From an uncultured SAR92 cluster bacterium (GTDB lineage: Bacteria; Pseudomonadota; Gammaproteobacteria; Pseudomonadales; Porticoccaceae), in the NCBI GenBank assembly GCA_902596775.1, contig CACJVE010000013.1, positions 1 to 49,713 on the forward strand: 49,713 nt of DNA. The letters are read 5' to 3'. Made by a program: the position numbers and the translations under genes. Below the pieces are notes generated by a model. The model searched no databases and was not told where the DNA came from. It was given only the letters and a program-made list of their open reading frames with translations. Shown piece by piece: positions 8,498 to 16,814 of the stretch. Every line of letters begins with the position of its first letter. Within the stretch, counting starts at the first letter, position 1.

Positions 8498-8884
8498 ATG
8501 TTCAGTCACGTCATGATAGGTGCGAATGATATTGAGGCATCAAGAAAATTTTATGATGCTGTCATGCAAGAGCTCGGAGCGAAATCTGGCATTCAAAATA
8601 AGTTAAAAGGAATTACAAGGTATATGTATTTTCATAACAAGAGTGTCTTTATTATCACCGAGCCACTTAATGGTGAAGAGGCTACGCATGGAAATGGATC
8701 AACTTTGGGTTTCAATGCAGATTCAACGGAAATCGTGGATGCATGGCATAAAGCTGGACTTGATAATGGTGGTATTGCTATCGAAGATCCACCTGGTTTG
8801 AGAACTCAAGATCGGTTTAGCTTTTATTTGGCATATCTCTTGGATCCTTCAGGAAATAAGATTTGTGCAATGAACGTGAGCTAA
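8498..8884 (+). CDS. VOC/glyoxalase-fold protein
   Basis: 128 aa with a strong AGGAGAGGGGG ribosome-binding site. The N-terminus MFSHVMIGANDIEASRKFYD is the usual first beta-alpha unit of the vicinal-oxygen-chelate superfamily, and the C-terminus LLDPSGNKICAMN is the usual last strand. Candidate metal ligands are His4 and acidic residues in the second module. These proteins span glyoxalases, dioxygenases and resistance proteins, so the reaction cannot be named. Confidence 0.8.
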   Translation: MFSHVMIGANDIEASRKFYDAVMQELGAKSGIQNKLKGITRYMYFHNKSVFIITEPLNGEEATHGNGSTLGFNADSTEIVDAWHKAGLDNGGIAIEDPPGLRTQDRFSFYLAYLLDPSGNKICAMNVS

Positions 8885-8912
8885 ACAAATAGTAATTATT
8901 TGGTGATTATAA

Positions 8913-9869
8913 ATGACTGATTTTATTAGAACTAACGAGGCAAATTTCGATAATCTCTCTGACTATAAGTTTTCTCCACATTTCCATTCTTGGCAAGATA
9001 TGAGGATGCATTACCTAGACGAGGGTCCCCGCGATGGTCCGGTTATGCTTTTAATACATGGAATGCCGACTTGGAGCTATTTATATCGAGACTTTATTGT
9101 TCCTTTGACTGAAGCGGGATACAGATCTATTGCACCTGATCACCTAGGATTTGGTAAATCAGATAAACCAACTGATATTAACTGGTATAACATTGCGCGA
9201 CATACTGAGGTATTAACGTCACTAATTATGACTTTAGACTTAAATAACATTACCCTGATTTGTCAAGATTGGGGAGGTCCTACAGGCTTGGCCCAAGCAG
9301 CAATGATGCCTGCGCGATTTGAAAGACTAGTAATTATGAATACCTGGTTACATCATGATGGATATGAGTATTGTGACAATGTTAGTAGTTGGGTTCAGGG
9401 CTGGAAAGAGGGCGGTTTTTACTGTCATGAAAAACCTGATCTTGCTTTAATACCTCTCATGGATGGAGGTCTTATTACCAGAAAACAACTATATGAAAGT
9501 ATTGCTCTTAAAAAGAAACTAGATTTATCTATTGAAGCACAGCAAATGTATGATGGTTACCATGCGCCTCTGAGAGGACTGCCTGATAGTGCTTATAATG
9601 GTTATCGGAGCTTCCCTTTATCTATTCCACTAAATAGCTATCAAAATGGTAATGCTGCGGCTCAAGAGATGCACTATAAAAGTCTTTTGCGTTGGAATAA
9701 AAAAGTGGACTTCATTTGGGGTGTTGAGGATGTAATATTTACTGAGAATTGGGGAAGGAAGTGGGCTAAAAGTATGAATGGATCATTCACACCAATTCCC
9801 GGCGCTAATCATTTCCTTCAAAACACACACGCTGAAGAAATCGTAAATTGTATTCTTAATAAAAAATAG
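8913..9869 (+). CDS. Haloalkane dehalogenase-like alpha/beta-hydrolase
   Basis: 318 aa, alpha/beta-hydrolase of the haloalkane dehalogenase subfamily. The oxyanion loop is HGMPTWSYLYR (49-59), the nucleophile elbow is QDWGG with Asp119 as nucleophile and Trp120 as a first halide-stabilising residue, the acid is probably in WGVEDVIF, and the catalytic His is about 300 (GANHFLQ). Known dehalogenases usually have Asn (HGNPT) or Glu (HGEPT, as in DhlA) where this protein has Met51. The halide site may therefore be altered, and the true substrate might be an epoxide, ester or fluorinated compound. It is 28 bp downstream of the VOC gene. Confidence 0.78.
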   Translation: MTDFIRTNEANFDNLSDYKFSPHFHSWQDMRMHYLDEGPRDGPVMLLIHGMPTWSYLYRDFIVPLTEAGYRSIAPDHLGFGKSDKPTDINWYNIARHTEVLTSLIMTLDLNNITLICQDWGGPTGLAQAAMMPARFERLVIMNTWLHHDGYEYCDNVSSWVQGWKEGGFYCHEKPDLALIPLMDGGLITRKQLYESIALKKKLDLSIEAQQMYDGYHAPLRGLPDSAYNGYRSFPLSIPLNSYQNGNAAAQEMHYKSLLRWNKKVDFIWGVEDVIFTENWGRKWAKSMNGSFTPIPGANHFLQNTHAEEIVNCILNKK

Positions 9870-10003
9870 CTAGGCAATTGATAAAGTTATTATTACTAAC
9901 CACTATTTCGGAAGATCAATTAATCGACAAATATTTATTAATCTCGATAAGAACAGCAGATTAATGATTCTTTCCTTGGCATTGCAGTTTTTGGGATTTT
10001 CTT

Positions 10004-10702
10004 TTAGGTTTGTTCTTTTAAAAGGTGAGCGGCACCATCAAGACTATTATTGGGCGCTGATTTTCCGAACAATCTCTCTTTCATGCCACCATAAACTTTT
10101 CGATTAGAGCCAAGCCGGGCGATTGACCTAGCTTTTTCAAAAGCTTGGTCTTTTAGTACATCAATTTCGAATGCCTCAGAGACTATTCCTGCAGCTTTTG
10201 CCGTCGATCCTGTCCATCTTGTTGCGAGCTGGACTGTTTCGAAAAAGACATTTGCGGAGAGTTTATGCTTAAAAAGTGCTATTTCTGGATCTGGAATTAT
10301 CATTCCAATCTCTATTTCATTTGCGCATAAATAGCCTCGATCGCTTCTCATATAACGTATGTCATGCGCCAAAGCCATCATAAATCCTGCGCCAAACGCA
10401 TGTCCATTTACAACACAAATTGATGGCACTGAGAAGGTAATGATTCTTCCCATGAGCGCCATAAATTCCTTCGTGAATGCTGCCCTTTCATCTGAGGGGG
10501 CAGATGAGATCCAATCTAAATCAAGTCCATTTGAAAAAAACTTATTATCCGATGAAGAAGTTACTAGAGCTGCTGGTCCCTGCGATTGTTCAACTTCATC
10601 CAATGCAGTATCAATCTCTCTTACAAGCTCAGTATTCCAACGATTCTCGCCATTATCCAAGATCAGTTTGAATATATTTTCATCTCTCTCTAATTTAATC
10701 AT
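10004..10702 (-). CDS. Enoyl-CoA hydratase/isomerase family protein (ECI-like)
   Basis: 232 aa, crotonase fold. The first oxyanion loop is KFFSNGLDLDW (about 53-63) and the second is GHAFGAGFMMALAHD (about 99-113). The downstream ANEIEIGM segment places a Glu where peroxisomal and plant delta3,delta2-enoyl-CoA isomerases have their catalytic acid. I favour isomerase over hydratase, because the hydratase-type pair of glutamates is not evident. The likely role is repositioning double bonds during unsaturated acyl-CoA breakdown. The gap 9870-10003 holds no gene. Confidence 0.8.
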   Translation of the reverse strand: MIKLERDENIFKLILDNGENRWNTELVREIDTALDEVEQSQGPAALVTSSSDNKFFSNGLDLDWISSAPSDERAAFTKEFMALMGRIITFSVPSICVVNGHAFGAGFMMALAHDIRYMRSDRGYLCANEIEIGMIIPDPEIALFKHKLSANVFFETVQLATRWTGSTAKAAGIVSEAFEIDVLKDQAFEKARSIARLGSNRKVYGGMKERLFGKSAPNNSLDGAAHLLKEQT

Positions 10703-10745
10703 TGTTTTTGGTCAGCTCTCGTTTTAGTAATGGCCTAGATATTAT

Positions 10746-11069
10746 TTATTTTTTTAGATCGGCTCTCCACTTAACTAGCCAATCATGTCCGTATTCTTCG
10801 GCACCTCTGAACACCGCGTTGGTTATTATGACTGGTATGATGAGAGACAAGTGCAGAACTATGCTTTTCCAAATGCTATAGCCACCTAAAATCCCACCCC
10901 AGTAAGCTGCTATTAGAGCAAAAAAAGCGCTCCACATTACGAATAGGACAATCATAAAATATGCCTGAAGACTTCTATCTGGCAAGTACTTCAAAGGATT
11001 TATTTTAGCGTCCATCACGACGCTCCAGCTATCATGAACCCACAATAAGAATTTCTTTAAAAACATCAT
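10746..11069 (-). CDS. Small two-helix membrane protein, unknown function
   Basis: 107 aa. Two hydrophobic segments (about 37-60 and 68-90) are flanked by charged termini, with a conserved-looking GAEEYGHDWLVKWRADL tail. Probably an inner-membrane protein. It lies 43 bp upstream of the crotonase-fold gene on the same strand and may share its transcript. Family not recognised. Confidence 0.55.
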   Translation of the reverse strand: MMFLKKFLLWVHDSWSVVMDAKINPLKYLPDRSLQAYFMIVLFVMWSAFFALIAAYWGGILGGYSIWKSIVLHLSLIIPVIITNAVFRGAEEYGHDWLVKWRADLKK

Positions 11070-11217
11070 CTTTATCCATCCTGTGTGATTTTAAGTACTG
11101 ATTTTTATTGATATCGATTTTATGTAGAAAAAATAACATTATGGATGCACTGATTGCAAGTGCCTGAGACTTAATGCGGATTTTTACGTATGATTCTTGC
11201 ATAGCGGAGAATATATT

Positions 11218-11892
11218 TTGATATACACTATTTTTTTTATTTTAGTTTTTGTTGCTCCATCTTTATGGTTGAAATATACCTTCAAGAAAAATGACAGAGT
11301 CTTAGAAGAAATGCCTTTTAGTCCTCGCGAGTTAGGAAATACCATTCTTAAAGAACTTGAGATTACGAACGTCTCGTTCGAGGAGACTAAAACATTTGAT
11401 CACTATGATCCGGAAAATAAGACAGTAAGGCTTCTAGCCGATAGGTTTGATAGAAAAAGTTTGACAGCTATTTCTATTATATGTCACGAGATCGGTCATG
11501 CTATTCAGGATCATAATGACTATAAGCCTCTCAAACAAAGAACAGATATTATTAAAAAAACGTCATGGTTATCTCGCATATCAAATACGGTCATGTTGTT
11601 TGCAGTGCCTGCAATATTGGCAACGGGTGCGTATTCCTTCCTTAAAATTTGCGTGATAATTATTTTAATTTCAACATTGATTGGATTGTTTACACACCTG
11701 ATTACTTTAGAGGTTGAAATTGATGCGAGCTTCAACAGAGCGATGCCAATTCTTCAGGAAAAAATTCCCCATATGTATCACGATGCTTGTAGGTCAGTTT
11801 TGAAAGCTGCTGCCTTTACTTACGTTGCGAGTGTGTTTGCGAATGTGTTTTCATTTCGATATCTTTGGCTATTGTTAACAAGGGCAGTCTAA
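11218..11892 (+). CDS. YugP-type membrane neutral zinc metallopeptidase
   Basis: 224 aa. Residues 3-19 form an N-terminal helix. The zinc-binding motif CHEIGHAIQDH follows, with His90, Glu91 and His94. Two more helices (about 120-155) lie before ITLEVEIDASFNRA, whose Glu is a plausible third metal ligand. The pattern matches the Zn_peptidase_2 (YugP) family of membrane proteases of unknown substrate. The start chosen is TTG 11218-11220, with GGAG 8 nt upstream. A TTG at 11197 would add seven residues but places the Shine-Dalgarno inside the gene. Confidence 0.85.
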   Translation: MIYTIFFILVFVAPSLWLKYTFKKNDRVLEEMPFSPRELGNTILKELEITNVSFEETKTFDHYDPENKTVRLLADRFDRKSLTAISIICHEIGHAIQDHNDYKPLKQRTDIIKKTSWLSRISNTVMLFAVPAILATGAYSFLKICVIIILISTLIGLFTHLITLEVEIDASFNRAMPILQEKIPHMYHDACRSVLKAAAFTYVASVFANVFSFRYLWLLLTRAV

Positions 11893-11908
11893 TTAGCTGA
11901 TTAATATA

Positions 11909-12643
11909 ATGGAATTCCTTATCAATAACCCTGAGGCACTCTGGGTCATCACTGTTTTCTATGATCTTTTGCTGGCATCTCTTTTATTTTATTTTTTTGG
12001 GAAAGAAGGTCTCTATTTAGCTATTGTGCTAGGGATTGTCTTAAGCAACCTTCAGGGAGGTAAGGTTAGCGATGTTGTGATCTTCGACCGTACTTTTACA
12101 GTGAGTATGGGCGCTATTATGTATTCTGGCATTTATTTCGCTACTGATCTGTTGAGCGAGAAATATGGACGAAGAGAGGCAAATAGGGCAGTGATTTTGG
12201 GCGCGCTTGCAAATATTGCGGTTATGTTAACCCTGGTTTTAAGTACTTTCTTTCTTCCCTCAGATGTCGCTGACTCAGCCTATGAAGTCCATAACGCGAT
12301 TTCAACTCTTGCCGTCTACTCTCCTATCTTTGTGATTGGATCTATTACGGCCTATTTAATTAGCCAACTCTTTGATGTCTGGATATTCCACAAAATTAAA
12401 TCTATCACTGGCACAAGAATGCTTTGGTTGAGGAATAATCTATCCACCTTGTTGTCTCAAGCCTTAGATACATTTATTTATACGTTTGTCTGGGTTCTGG
12501 CAGGGCAACTCGATTTTTCAACAGCAGCTGCAATAGCGCTATCTAAATATATTTTTAAATTCGCAATAGCGATTTTGGATACAATTTTCATTTACATGTT
12601 GAGGGAGATAAAGCCAAAAAACTGGCTATCTGCTGAAAACTAA
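11909..12643 (+). CDS. yhhQ: Queuosine precursor transporter (YhhQ/VUT family)
   Basis: 244 aa with about six or seven membrane segments. Family signatures include DLLSEKYGRREANRAV near residues 84-99 and LSTLLSQALDTFIYTFV in the second half. Proteins of this family import queuosine precursors such as preQ0/preQ1, used for tRNA wobble modification. It starts 16 bp after the zinc peptidase gene, so the two likely form an operon. It ends 15 bp from the end of the convergent crotonase-fold gene. Confidence 0.88.
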   Translation: MEFLINNPEALWVITVFYDLLLASLLFYFFGKEGLYLAIVLGIVLSNLQGGKVSDVVIFDRTFTVSMGAIMYSGIYFATDLLSEKYGRREANRAVILGALANIAVMLTLVLSTFFLPSDVADSAYEVHNAISTLAVYSPIFVIGSITAYLISQLFDVWIFHKIKSITGTRMLWLRNNLSTLLSQALDTFIYTFVWVLAGQLDFSTAAAIALSKYIFKFAIAILDTIFIYMLREIKPKNWLSAEN

Positions 12644-12658
12644 TCTTCTTCGGCAGGG

Positions 12659-13351
12659 CTAAACAACCGTCATATTTTTGTCGATATCTATACAATTATC
12701 CAAGAGAGAGAATAAATTTTTTCGGGACTTTACTTTAGTGCCTGCAAATGCGCTCATATTCAGACTTTCAAAATGTTGAGTGATTGAAGAAACGCTTTCT
12801 TCAATACTTTCTGGCTTTATTATGGAATCATAAAAACCCGCTTTGACGGCGGCTTTTGGTGAATATAATTCAGCGTTGATAACGCTCCGATTAAAATAAT
12901 CTAGCGGAATTCTATATCTTGCTAATTCTATCCCAAATTCATGCATGGTCATTCCAATGAGTGTTTCATTTAAACCAATTTTAAATTCACCTTCTAATCC
13001 AATCCTGTAATCACAAGCGAGCATCAAAAATGCGCCCATCGCGATACAATGTCCCGTTGAGAGTCCTATAACAGGTGTTGGAAAAGCTATTATACGTCGG
13101 GCGAACTGAGATCCTCTGGTAGTTAATGCAATTGCCTCTTTCGGCCCCTTTGATATCTCTTTTAGATCAAATCCACCTGAAAATAAACCGTCTCGCCCTC
13201 TCAACAAAACAATCTTTTTCTCATTCTCAGCCGCGTCAAAGGCTTTTTCTAATTGCTCAAACATCGAATGAGACAAAACATTTGCTTTGCCATCATCCAT
13301 AGTGATTTCAGCTAGATTTTTTTTAATGGTTAGGGATACTGTTTTACTCAT
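12659..13351 (-). CDS. Enoyl-CoA hydratase/isomerase family protein
   Basis: 230 aa from the ATG at 13349-13351, chosen because AGGTG lies just upstream and the encoded MSKTVSLTIKKN begins as other crotonases do. An ATG 24 bp further upstream (13375) is in frame but less likely. Oxyanion-hole loops are GLFSGGFDLKE (about 54-64) and GHCIAMGAFLMLACD (about 99-113). The downstream segment is GLNETLIGM. Short and variable in the C-terminus, so the specific reaction (hydratase, isomerase or hydrolase) is open. It is distinct from the paralogue at 10004-10702. Confidence 0.8.
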   Translation of the reverse strand: MSKTVSLTIKKNLAEITMDDGKANVLSHSMFEQLEKAFDAAENEKKIVLLRGRDGLFSGGFDLKEISKGPKEAIALTTRGSQFARRIIAFPTPVIGLSTGHCIAMGAFLMLACDYRIGLEGEFKIGLNETLIGMTMHEFGIELARYRIPLDYFNRSVINAELYSPKAAVKAGFYDSIIKPESIEESVSSITQHFESLNMSAFAGTKVKSRKNLFSLLDNCIDIDKNMTVV

Positions 13352-13493
13352 ACGACACCTATGTTTTTGGAACATTTGATTTGAGCGTAATTCATTTGCC
13401 TTATACCTGTCAATTGGCCGAGAGCTTGCTCTTTAACTTGATTTTTTGCTATTTTAAATGACATTGAACATCGTATTGTAAAGAAGGTGCATA

Positions 13494-13769
13494 ATTAAAA
13501 AATCAAAGCTTATCGCTGTAATTACACTTATTTCTTTTTGGGCATTAGCGTTTATTGCTCAGATAACGGGTCTAAATAGTCCATTTGATTTTATAATAAA
13601 CCTAGCTGTATCTATTATGATTCTCGCTCACCTAGTTGAATACTTAATGGTAAGAACTCGACTTGCAAAAACAGGGCGCAGCAAGATTTATAATTTTTTA
13701 GCAGTGTTATTTTTTGGTGTGGTTTACTGGAAACCTATTCTATCTGACCAGGAATCTAACCAAAGCTGA
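13494..13769 (+). CDS. DUF1145-like small membrane protein with an apparent ATT start codon
   Basis: A 91-aa frame that has no ATG, GTG or TTG near its beginning. An in-frame TAA at 13491-13493 lies directly before ATT AAA AAA, and AGAAGGTG is placed about 5 nt upstream of the ATT. The product (ATT read as Met) starts MIKKSKLIAVITLISFW and has three hydrophobic segments (7-27, 34-54, 68-82). It resembles the DUF1145 family (E. coli YhhL): a helix, an HLVEYL motif, and an aromatic FFGVVYW end. It fills the gap between the convergent neighbours at 13351 and 13784. Coding is supported by the open frame, the hydrophobic pattern and family resemblance; the start is inference. Confidence 0.6.
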   Translation: MKKSKLIAVITLISFWALAFIAQITGLNSPFDFIINLAVSIMILAHLVEYLMVRTRLAKTGRSKIYNFLAVLFFGVVYWKPILSDQESNQS

Positions 13770-13783
13770 TTCTCTCGATTGTT

Positions 13784-14146
13784 TCAAATGAGTTGAATGC
13801 CCATAGTAATTAGGCTAACGACCGAACCAAACCAAATCAAAGTTCTTAGGTATGCTATTCCAGCGGCATAACAGAGCAAGTATGCTAACCTAAATACAAG
13901 CCAGGCTGTTGCCTCTTGCGCAACATCAATGTCGTTAATAATCGCTAGTGTCGCTAATGTTAAAAAAATTGGCAGACTTTCCAATAAATTTCTTGCTGCA
14001 TTTTTTACTCGCGCGACGACAGGTGGAAGATCTATATCCTTATCTCTGTTTGAGACAAAGTAGTTGAGATTTTTCGCATTTATAAGTGTTGGTAGCAAAG
14101 ATTGAAACAGTGCTAGAACCATTGAGGCCATAATTAACTCTATCAT
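13784..14146 (-). CDS. MAPEG family membrane protein
   Basis: 120 aa with four hydrophobic segments. The loop after the first helix, RDKDIDLPPVVARVKNAARNLLESLP, matches the conserved region of MAPEG (membrane-associated eicosanoid/glutathione metabolism) proteins, including the R-x-x-N-A-x-x-N-x-x-E core. Members include microsomal glutathione transferases; bacterial ones mostly have unknown substrates. It is divergent from the glutathione-dependent formaldehyde dehydrogenase gene, which is suggestive but not proof of a shared glutathione context. Confidence 0.8.
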   Translation of the reverse strand: MIELIMASMVLALFQSLLPTLINAKNLNYFVSNRDKDIDLPPVVARVKNAARNLLESLPIFLTLATLAIINDIDVAQEATAWLVFRLAYLLCYAAGIAYLRTLIWFGSVVSLITMGIQLI

Positions 14147-14226
14147 TTCTCACCCTCTTAATTGTCATTTTTTCGTTATAGTAACATTTTTTTTTATTTC
14201 TAAAACACAGTGTGGTTTGCTTCTGG

Positions 14227-14255
14227 TTGATTGTTTAAAAGGTGAGTATGATATT
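14227..14255 (+). promoter_or_regulatory. Candidate sigma70-type promoter for the frmA operon
   Basis: TTGATT (14227-14232) and GATATT (14250-14255) are separated by 17 nt. They lie about 50 bp upstream of the frmA start codon in the divergent gap. The match to consensus is moderate (4/6 for each box). A GAGGGAAAG ribosome-binding site follows. Confidence 0.35.
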
Positions 14256-14303
14256 ATTCAAACAAAAATAAACGAGCGATAATCAAGTCGAAGAGGGAAA
14301 GTT

Positions 14304-15410
14304 ATGAAGACAATGGCAGCTGTGGCTTTCGAGGCCGCAAAACCGCTAGAAATAGTCGAAGTTGATCTTGATGGTCCAAGAGCTGGAGAGGTCTTGGTTG
14401 AATTAAAAGCTACAGGAGTCTGTCATACAGATGCGTTCACTCTTTCTGGTGATGACCCGGAGGGCGCATTTCCTGCGATACTTGGTCATGAGGGGGCTGG
14501 AGTAGTTGTTGATGTTGGTGAAGGCGTGAAGGATCTGAAGCCAGGTGACCATGTTATTCCCCTTTACACACCTGAATGCAGAAGTTGTGATTTTTGTTTG
14601 AATCCAAAAACAAATTTGTGTCAGGCTGTCCGCACCACTCAGGGTCAGGGATTAATGCCTGATGGAACTAGCAGATTTTCTCTCGATGGACAAAGGATAC
14701 TTCACTACATGGGTTGCTCAACATTCTCGAACTATACAGTTTTACCTGAAATTGCTGTCGCAAAAGTTAGAGAGGACGCACCATTTGATAAGATCTGTTA
14801 TATCGGATGTGGGGTAACGACTGGAATTGGTGCAGTAGCATTCACCATGAAAGTTGAACCGGGTTCAACGGTAGCTGTTTTTGGACTGGGAGGCATTGGA
14901 TTAAATGTTATCCAGGGTGCAAAAATGGTTGGAGCGAGGCGAATCATCGGGATTGATTTGAATGACACCCGTAAAGATATTGCTACAAAATTTGGGATGA
15001 CAGATTTTATAAACCCTAAAGATGTTGATGACATAGTAGGACATATTGTTGAGATAACTGATGGCGGAGTAGATTACAGTTTCGAATGTATTGGTAATGT
15101 ACAAGTAATGCGACAGGCATTGGAATGTTGTCACAAGGGGTGGGGAGAAAGTTGTATCGTAGGGGTAGCTGGCGCTGGCAAGGAGATTTCAACTAGGCCG
15201 TTTCAATTGGTAACAGGAAGATCATGGAGAGGCACGGCATTTGGTGGAGCTAGAGGAAGAACAGACGTCCCGAAAATTGTTGATTGGTATATGGAAGGTA
15301 AGCTAAATATTGATGATTTAATCACTCATAAAATGCCGTTGAGTAGAATAAATGATGCTTTTGATTTGATGCATGAGGGTAAAAGCATCCGATCGGTGGT
15401 GGAATTTTAA
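14304..15410 (+). CDS. frmA: S-(hydroxymethyl)glutathione dehydrogenase / class III alcohol dehydrogenase
   Basis: 368 aa. It oxidises S-hydroxymethylglutathione, formed from formaldehyde and glutathione, to S-formylglutathione with NAD+. Catalytic zinc ligands are visible in [10 protein letters not shown] and GHEGAG. The structural zinc loop [15 protein letters not shown] has its four cysteines, and the coenzyme loop is GLGGIGLN. Class III features include the DGTSRFS segment. Length is typical (368-373). The next gene begins with the base right after the stop codon, so they form an operon with S-formylglutathione hydrolase. This is the entry step of the formaldehyde-to-CO2 route encoded here. 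Confidence 0.97.
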   Translation: MKTMAAVAFEAAKPLEIVEVDLDGPRAGEVLVELKATGVCHTDAFTLSGDDPEGAFPAILGHEGAGVVVDVGEGVKDLKPGDHVIPLYTPECRSCDFCLNPKTNLCQAVRTTQGQGLMPDGTSRFSLDGQRILHYMGCSTFSNYTVLPEIAVAKVREDAPFDKICYIGCGVTTGIGAVAFTMKVEPGSTVAVFGLGGIGLNVIQGAKMVGARRIIGIDLNDTRKDIATKFGMTDFINPKDVDDIVGHIVEITDGGVDYSFECIGNVQVMRQALECCHKGWGESCIVGVAGAGKEISTRPFQLVTGRSWRGTAFGGARGRTDVPKIVDWYMEGKLNIDDLITHKMPLSRINDAFDLMHEGKSIRSVVEF

Positions 15411-16265
15411 ATGTCATCTTTCGAGAAGTTAGCCGCCTCAAAATCTTTTGGTGGTAGTCAAAATAGATATTCGCACTTATCTGAAATATTGAATTGCGAA
15501 ATGAATTTCTCTATATATATCCCTCCGACTCGAAAAGGTGAGAAGCTACCCGCATTATACTGGCTCTCGGGTCTGACTTGTAATGATGAGAATTTTATTA
15601 CTAAGGCTGGGGCACAAAAGTATGCAGCGAAAAATAAAATTATCTTGGTCTGTCCTGATACTAGTCCAAGGGGCGAATCTGTTCCAGATGATGAGCAAAG
15701 TGCATATGACTTCGGTCATGGCGCAGGGTTTTATGTCAACGCTACCAAATTTCCATGGAAGACAAATTATCAGATGTATGATTATGTGCTTGAGGAGCTT
15801 CCGCGACTGATTGAGTCAATATGCCCAATTGATTCATCAAGAATTTCAATATCAGGGCACTCTATGGGTGGCCATGGTGCACTGGTGATGGGTTTGAGAA
15901 ATCCTTCTGTTTACTCATCGATTTCAGCATTCTCGCCTATTTGTGCTCCTAGCCAATGTCCTTGGGGCCAGAAAGCGCTCTCGCTTTATTTAGGTGGCGA
16001 TCCTCGCTCTAGTGGGGATTGGTCAAGATATGATGCCAGCGAACTTATGAAGGATATTAAAACATGCTCACCGGTTCTAATTGATCAAGGATCCTCTGAT
16101 CAGTTTCTTTCAGAACAGTTAAATACTGAAATTCTCATAAAAATTTGTAAAAACAATAATTTACCAGTGAATATTAGATATCAAGAGGGCTATGATCATA
16201 GCTACTTTTTTATTTCGAGTTTCATTGAAGAACATATAAATTTCCACTCTAAATTTTTGTCATAA
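15411..16265 (+). CDS. fghA: S-formylglutathione hydrolase
   Basis: 284 aa. It hydrolyses S-formylglutathione to formate and glutathione. It is an esterase-D-type alpha/beta-hydrolase with LYWLSGLTCNDENF, the nucleophile elbow GHSMGGHGA (Ser near 150), the acid in a DQGSSDQF segment, and catalytic His in GYDHSYFF. The length matches the family (about 280). It is coupled to frmA without a gap and lies 60 bp upstream of the formate dehydrogenase genes, so its product formate is the substrate of the next enzyme. Confidence 0.96.
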   Translation: MSSFEKLAASKSFGGSQNRYSHLSEILNCEMNFSIYIPPTRKGEKLPALYWLSGLTCNDENFITKAGAQKYAAKNKIILVCPDTSPRGESVPDDEQSAYDFGHGAGFYVNATKFPWKTNYQMYDYVLEELPRLIESICPIDSSRISISGHSMGGHGALVMGLRNPSVYSSISAFSPICAPSQCPWGQKALSLYLGGDPRSSGDWSRYDASELMKDIKTCSPVLIDQGSSDQFLSEQLNTEILIKICKNNNLPVNIRYQEGYDHSYFFISSFIEEHINFHSKFLS

Positions 16266-16325
16266 TTACTCGCTGACTGGTATCATTAAGACCGTCAATC
16301 GTATACACCGAATTGGAGTAAATTA

Positions 16326-16814
16326 TTGAATTATAAAGCTGAAATATTAGATATCGTTAGAGATCACATTGACATGGAAGGCTCTCTCTTGCCGATATTG
16401 CATGCGATAATGGATCGTCTCAATTTCATACCAGAGGAAGCAATATCGTTGCTAGCTAAAAAGTTAAATTTATCCTCAGCGGAAGTGTCAGGAGTCATTA
16501 GCTTTTATCATGACTTCAGAAAAGAGAGGGTTGGTAGCCATAAGGTGCAGATTTGCCGATCTGAGGCATGTCAGGCAATGGGTTCTCGAGATCTTGAAAA
16601 GCATGTAAAAACCTCATTAGGGATCGACTATGGAGAATCTACCAAAGATCAGTTAATTTATCTTGAGCCAGTGTACTGTTTGGGTAATTGCGCGTGCTCA
16701 CCTTCAGTTCGAATAGATGACGATATTCATGCGCGAGTCACTCCAGATAGTTTTGATAATCTAATTTCTGATATTAAGCTCAGTAAGACTCGCGATGAGG
16801 ATTTAGCGCGATGA
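16326..16814 (+). CDS. fdsG: NAD-dependent formate dehydrogenase, gamma subunit (NuoE-like)
   Basis: 162 aa. Thioredoxin-like [2Fe-2S] subunit homologous to NuoE. The four ligand cysteines are in CRSEACQAMG and VYCLGNCAC. The N-terminal helical part (MDRLNFIPEEAI) matches the NuoE fold. TTG is the start codon, with GGAG 7 nt upstream. Its stop overlaps the fdsB start by 4 bp (ATGA), indicating translational coupling. Confidence 0.95.
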   Translation: MNYKAEILDIVRDHIDMEGSLLPILHAIMDRLNFIPEEAISLLAKKLNLSSAEVSGVISFYHDFRKERVGSHKVQICRSEACQAMGSRDLEKHVKTSLGIDYGESTKDQLIYLEPVYCLGNCACSPSVRIDDDIHARVTPDSFDNLISDIKLSKTRDEDLAR

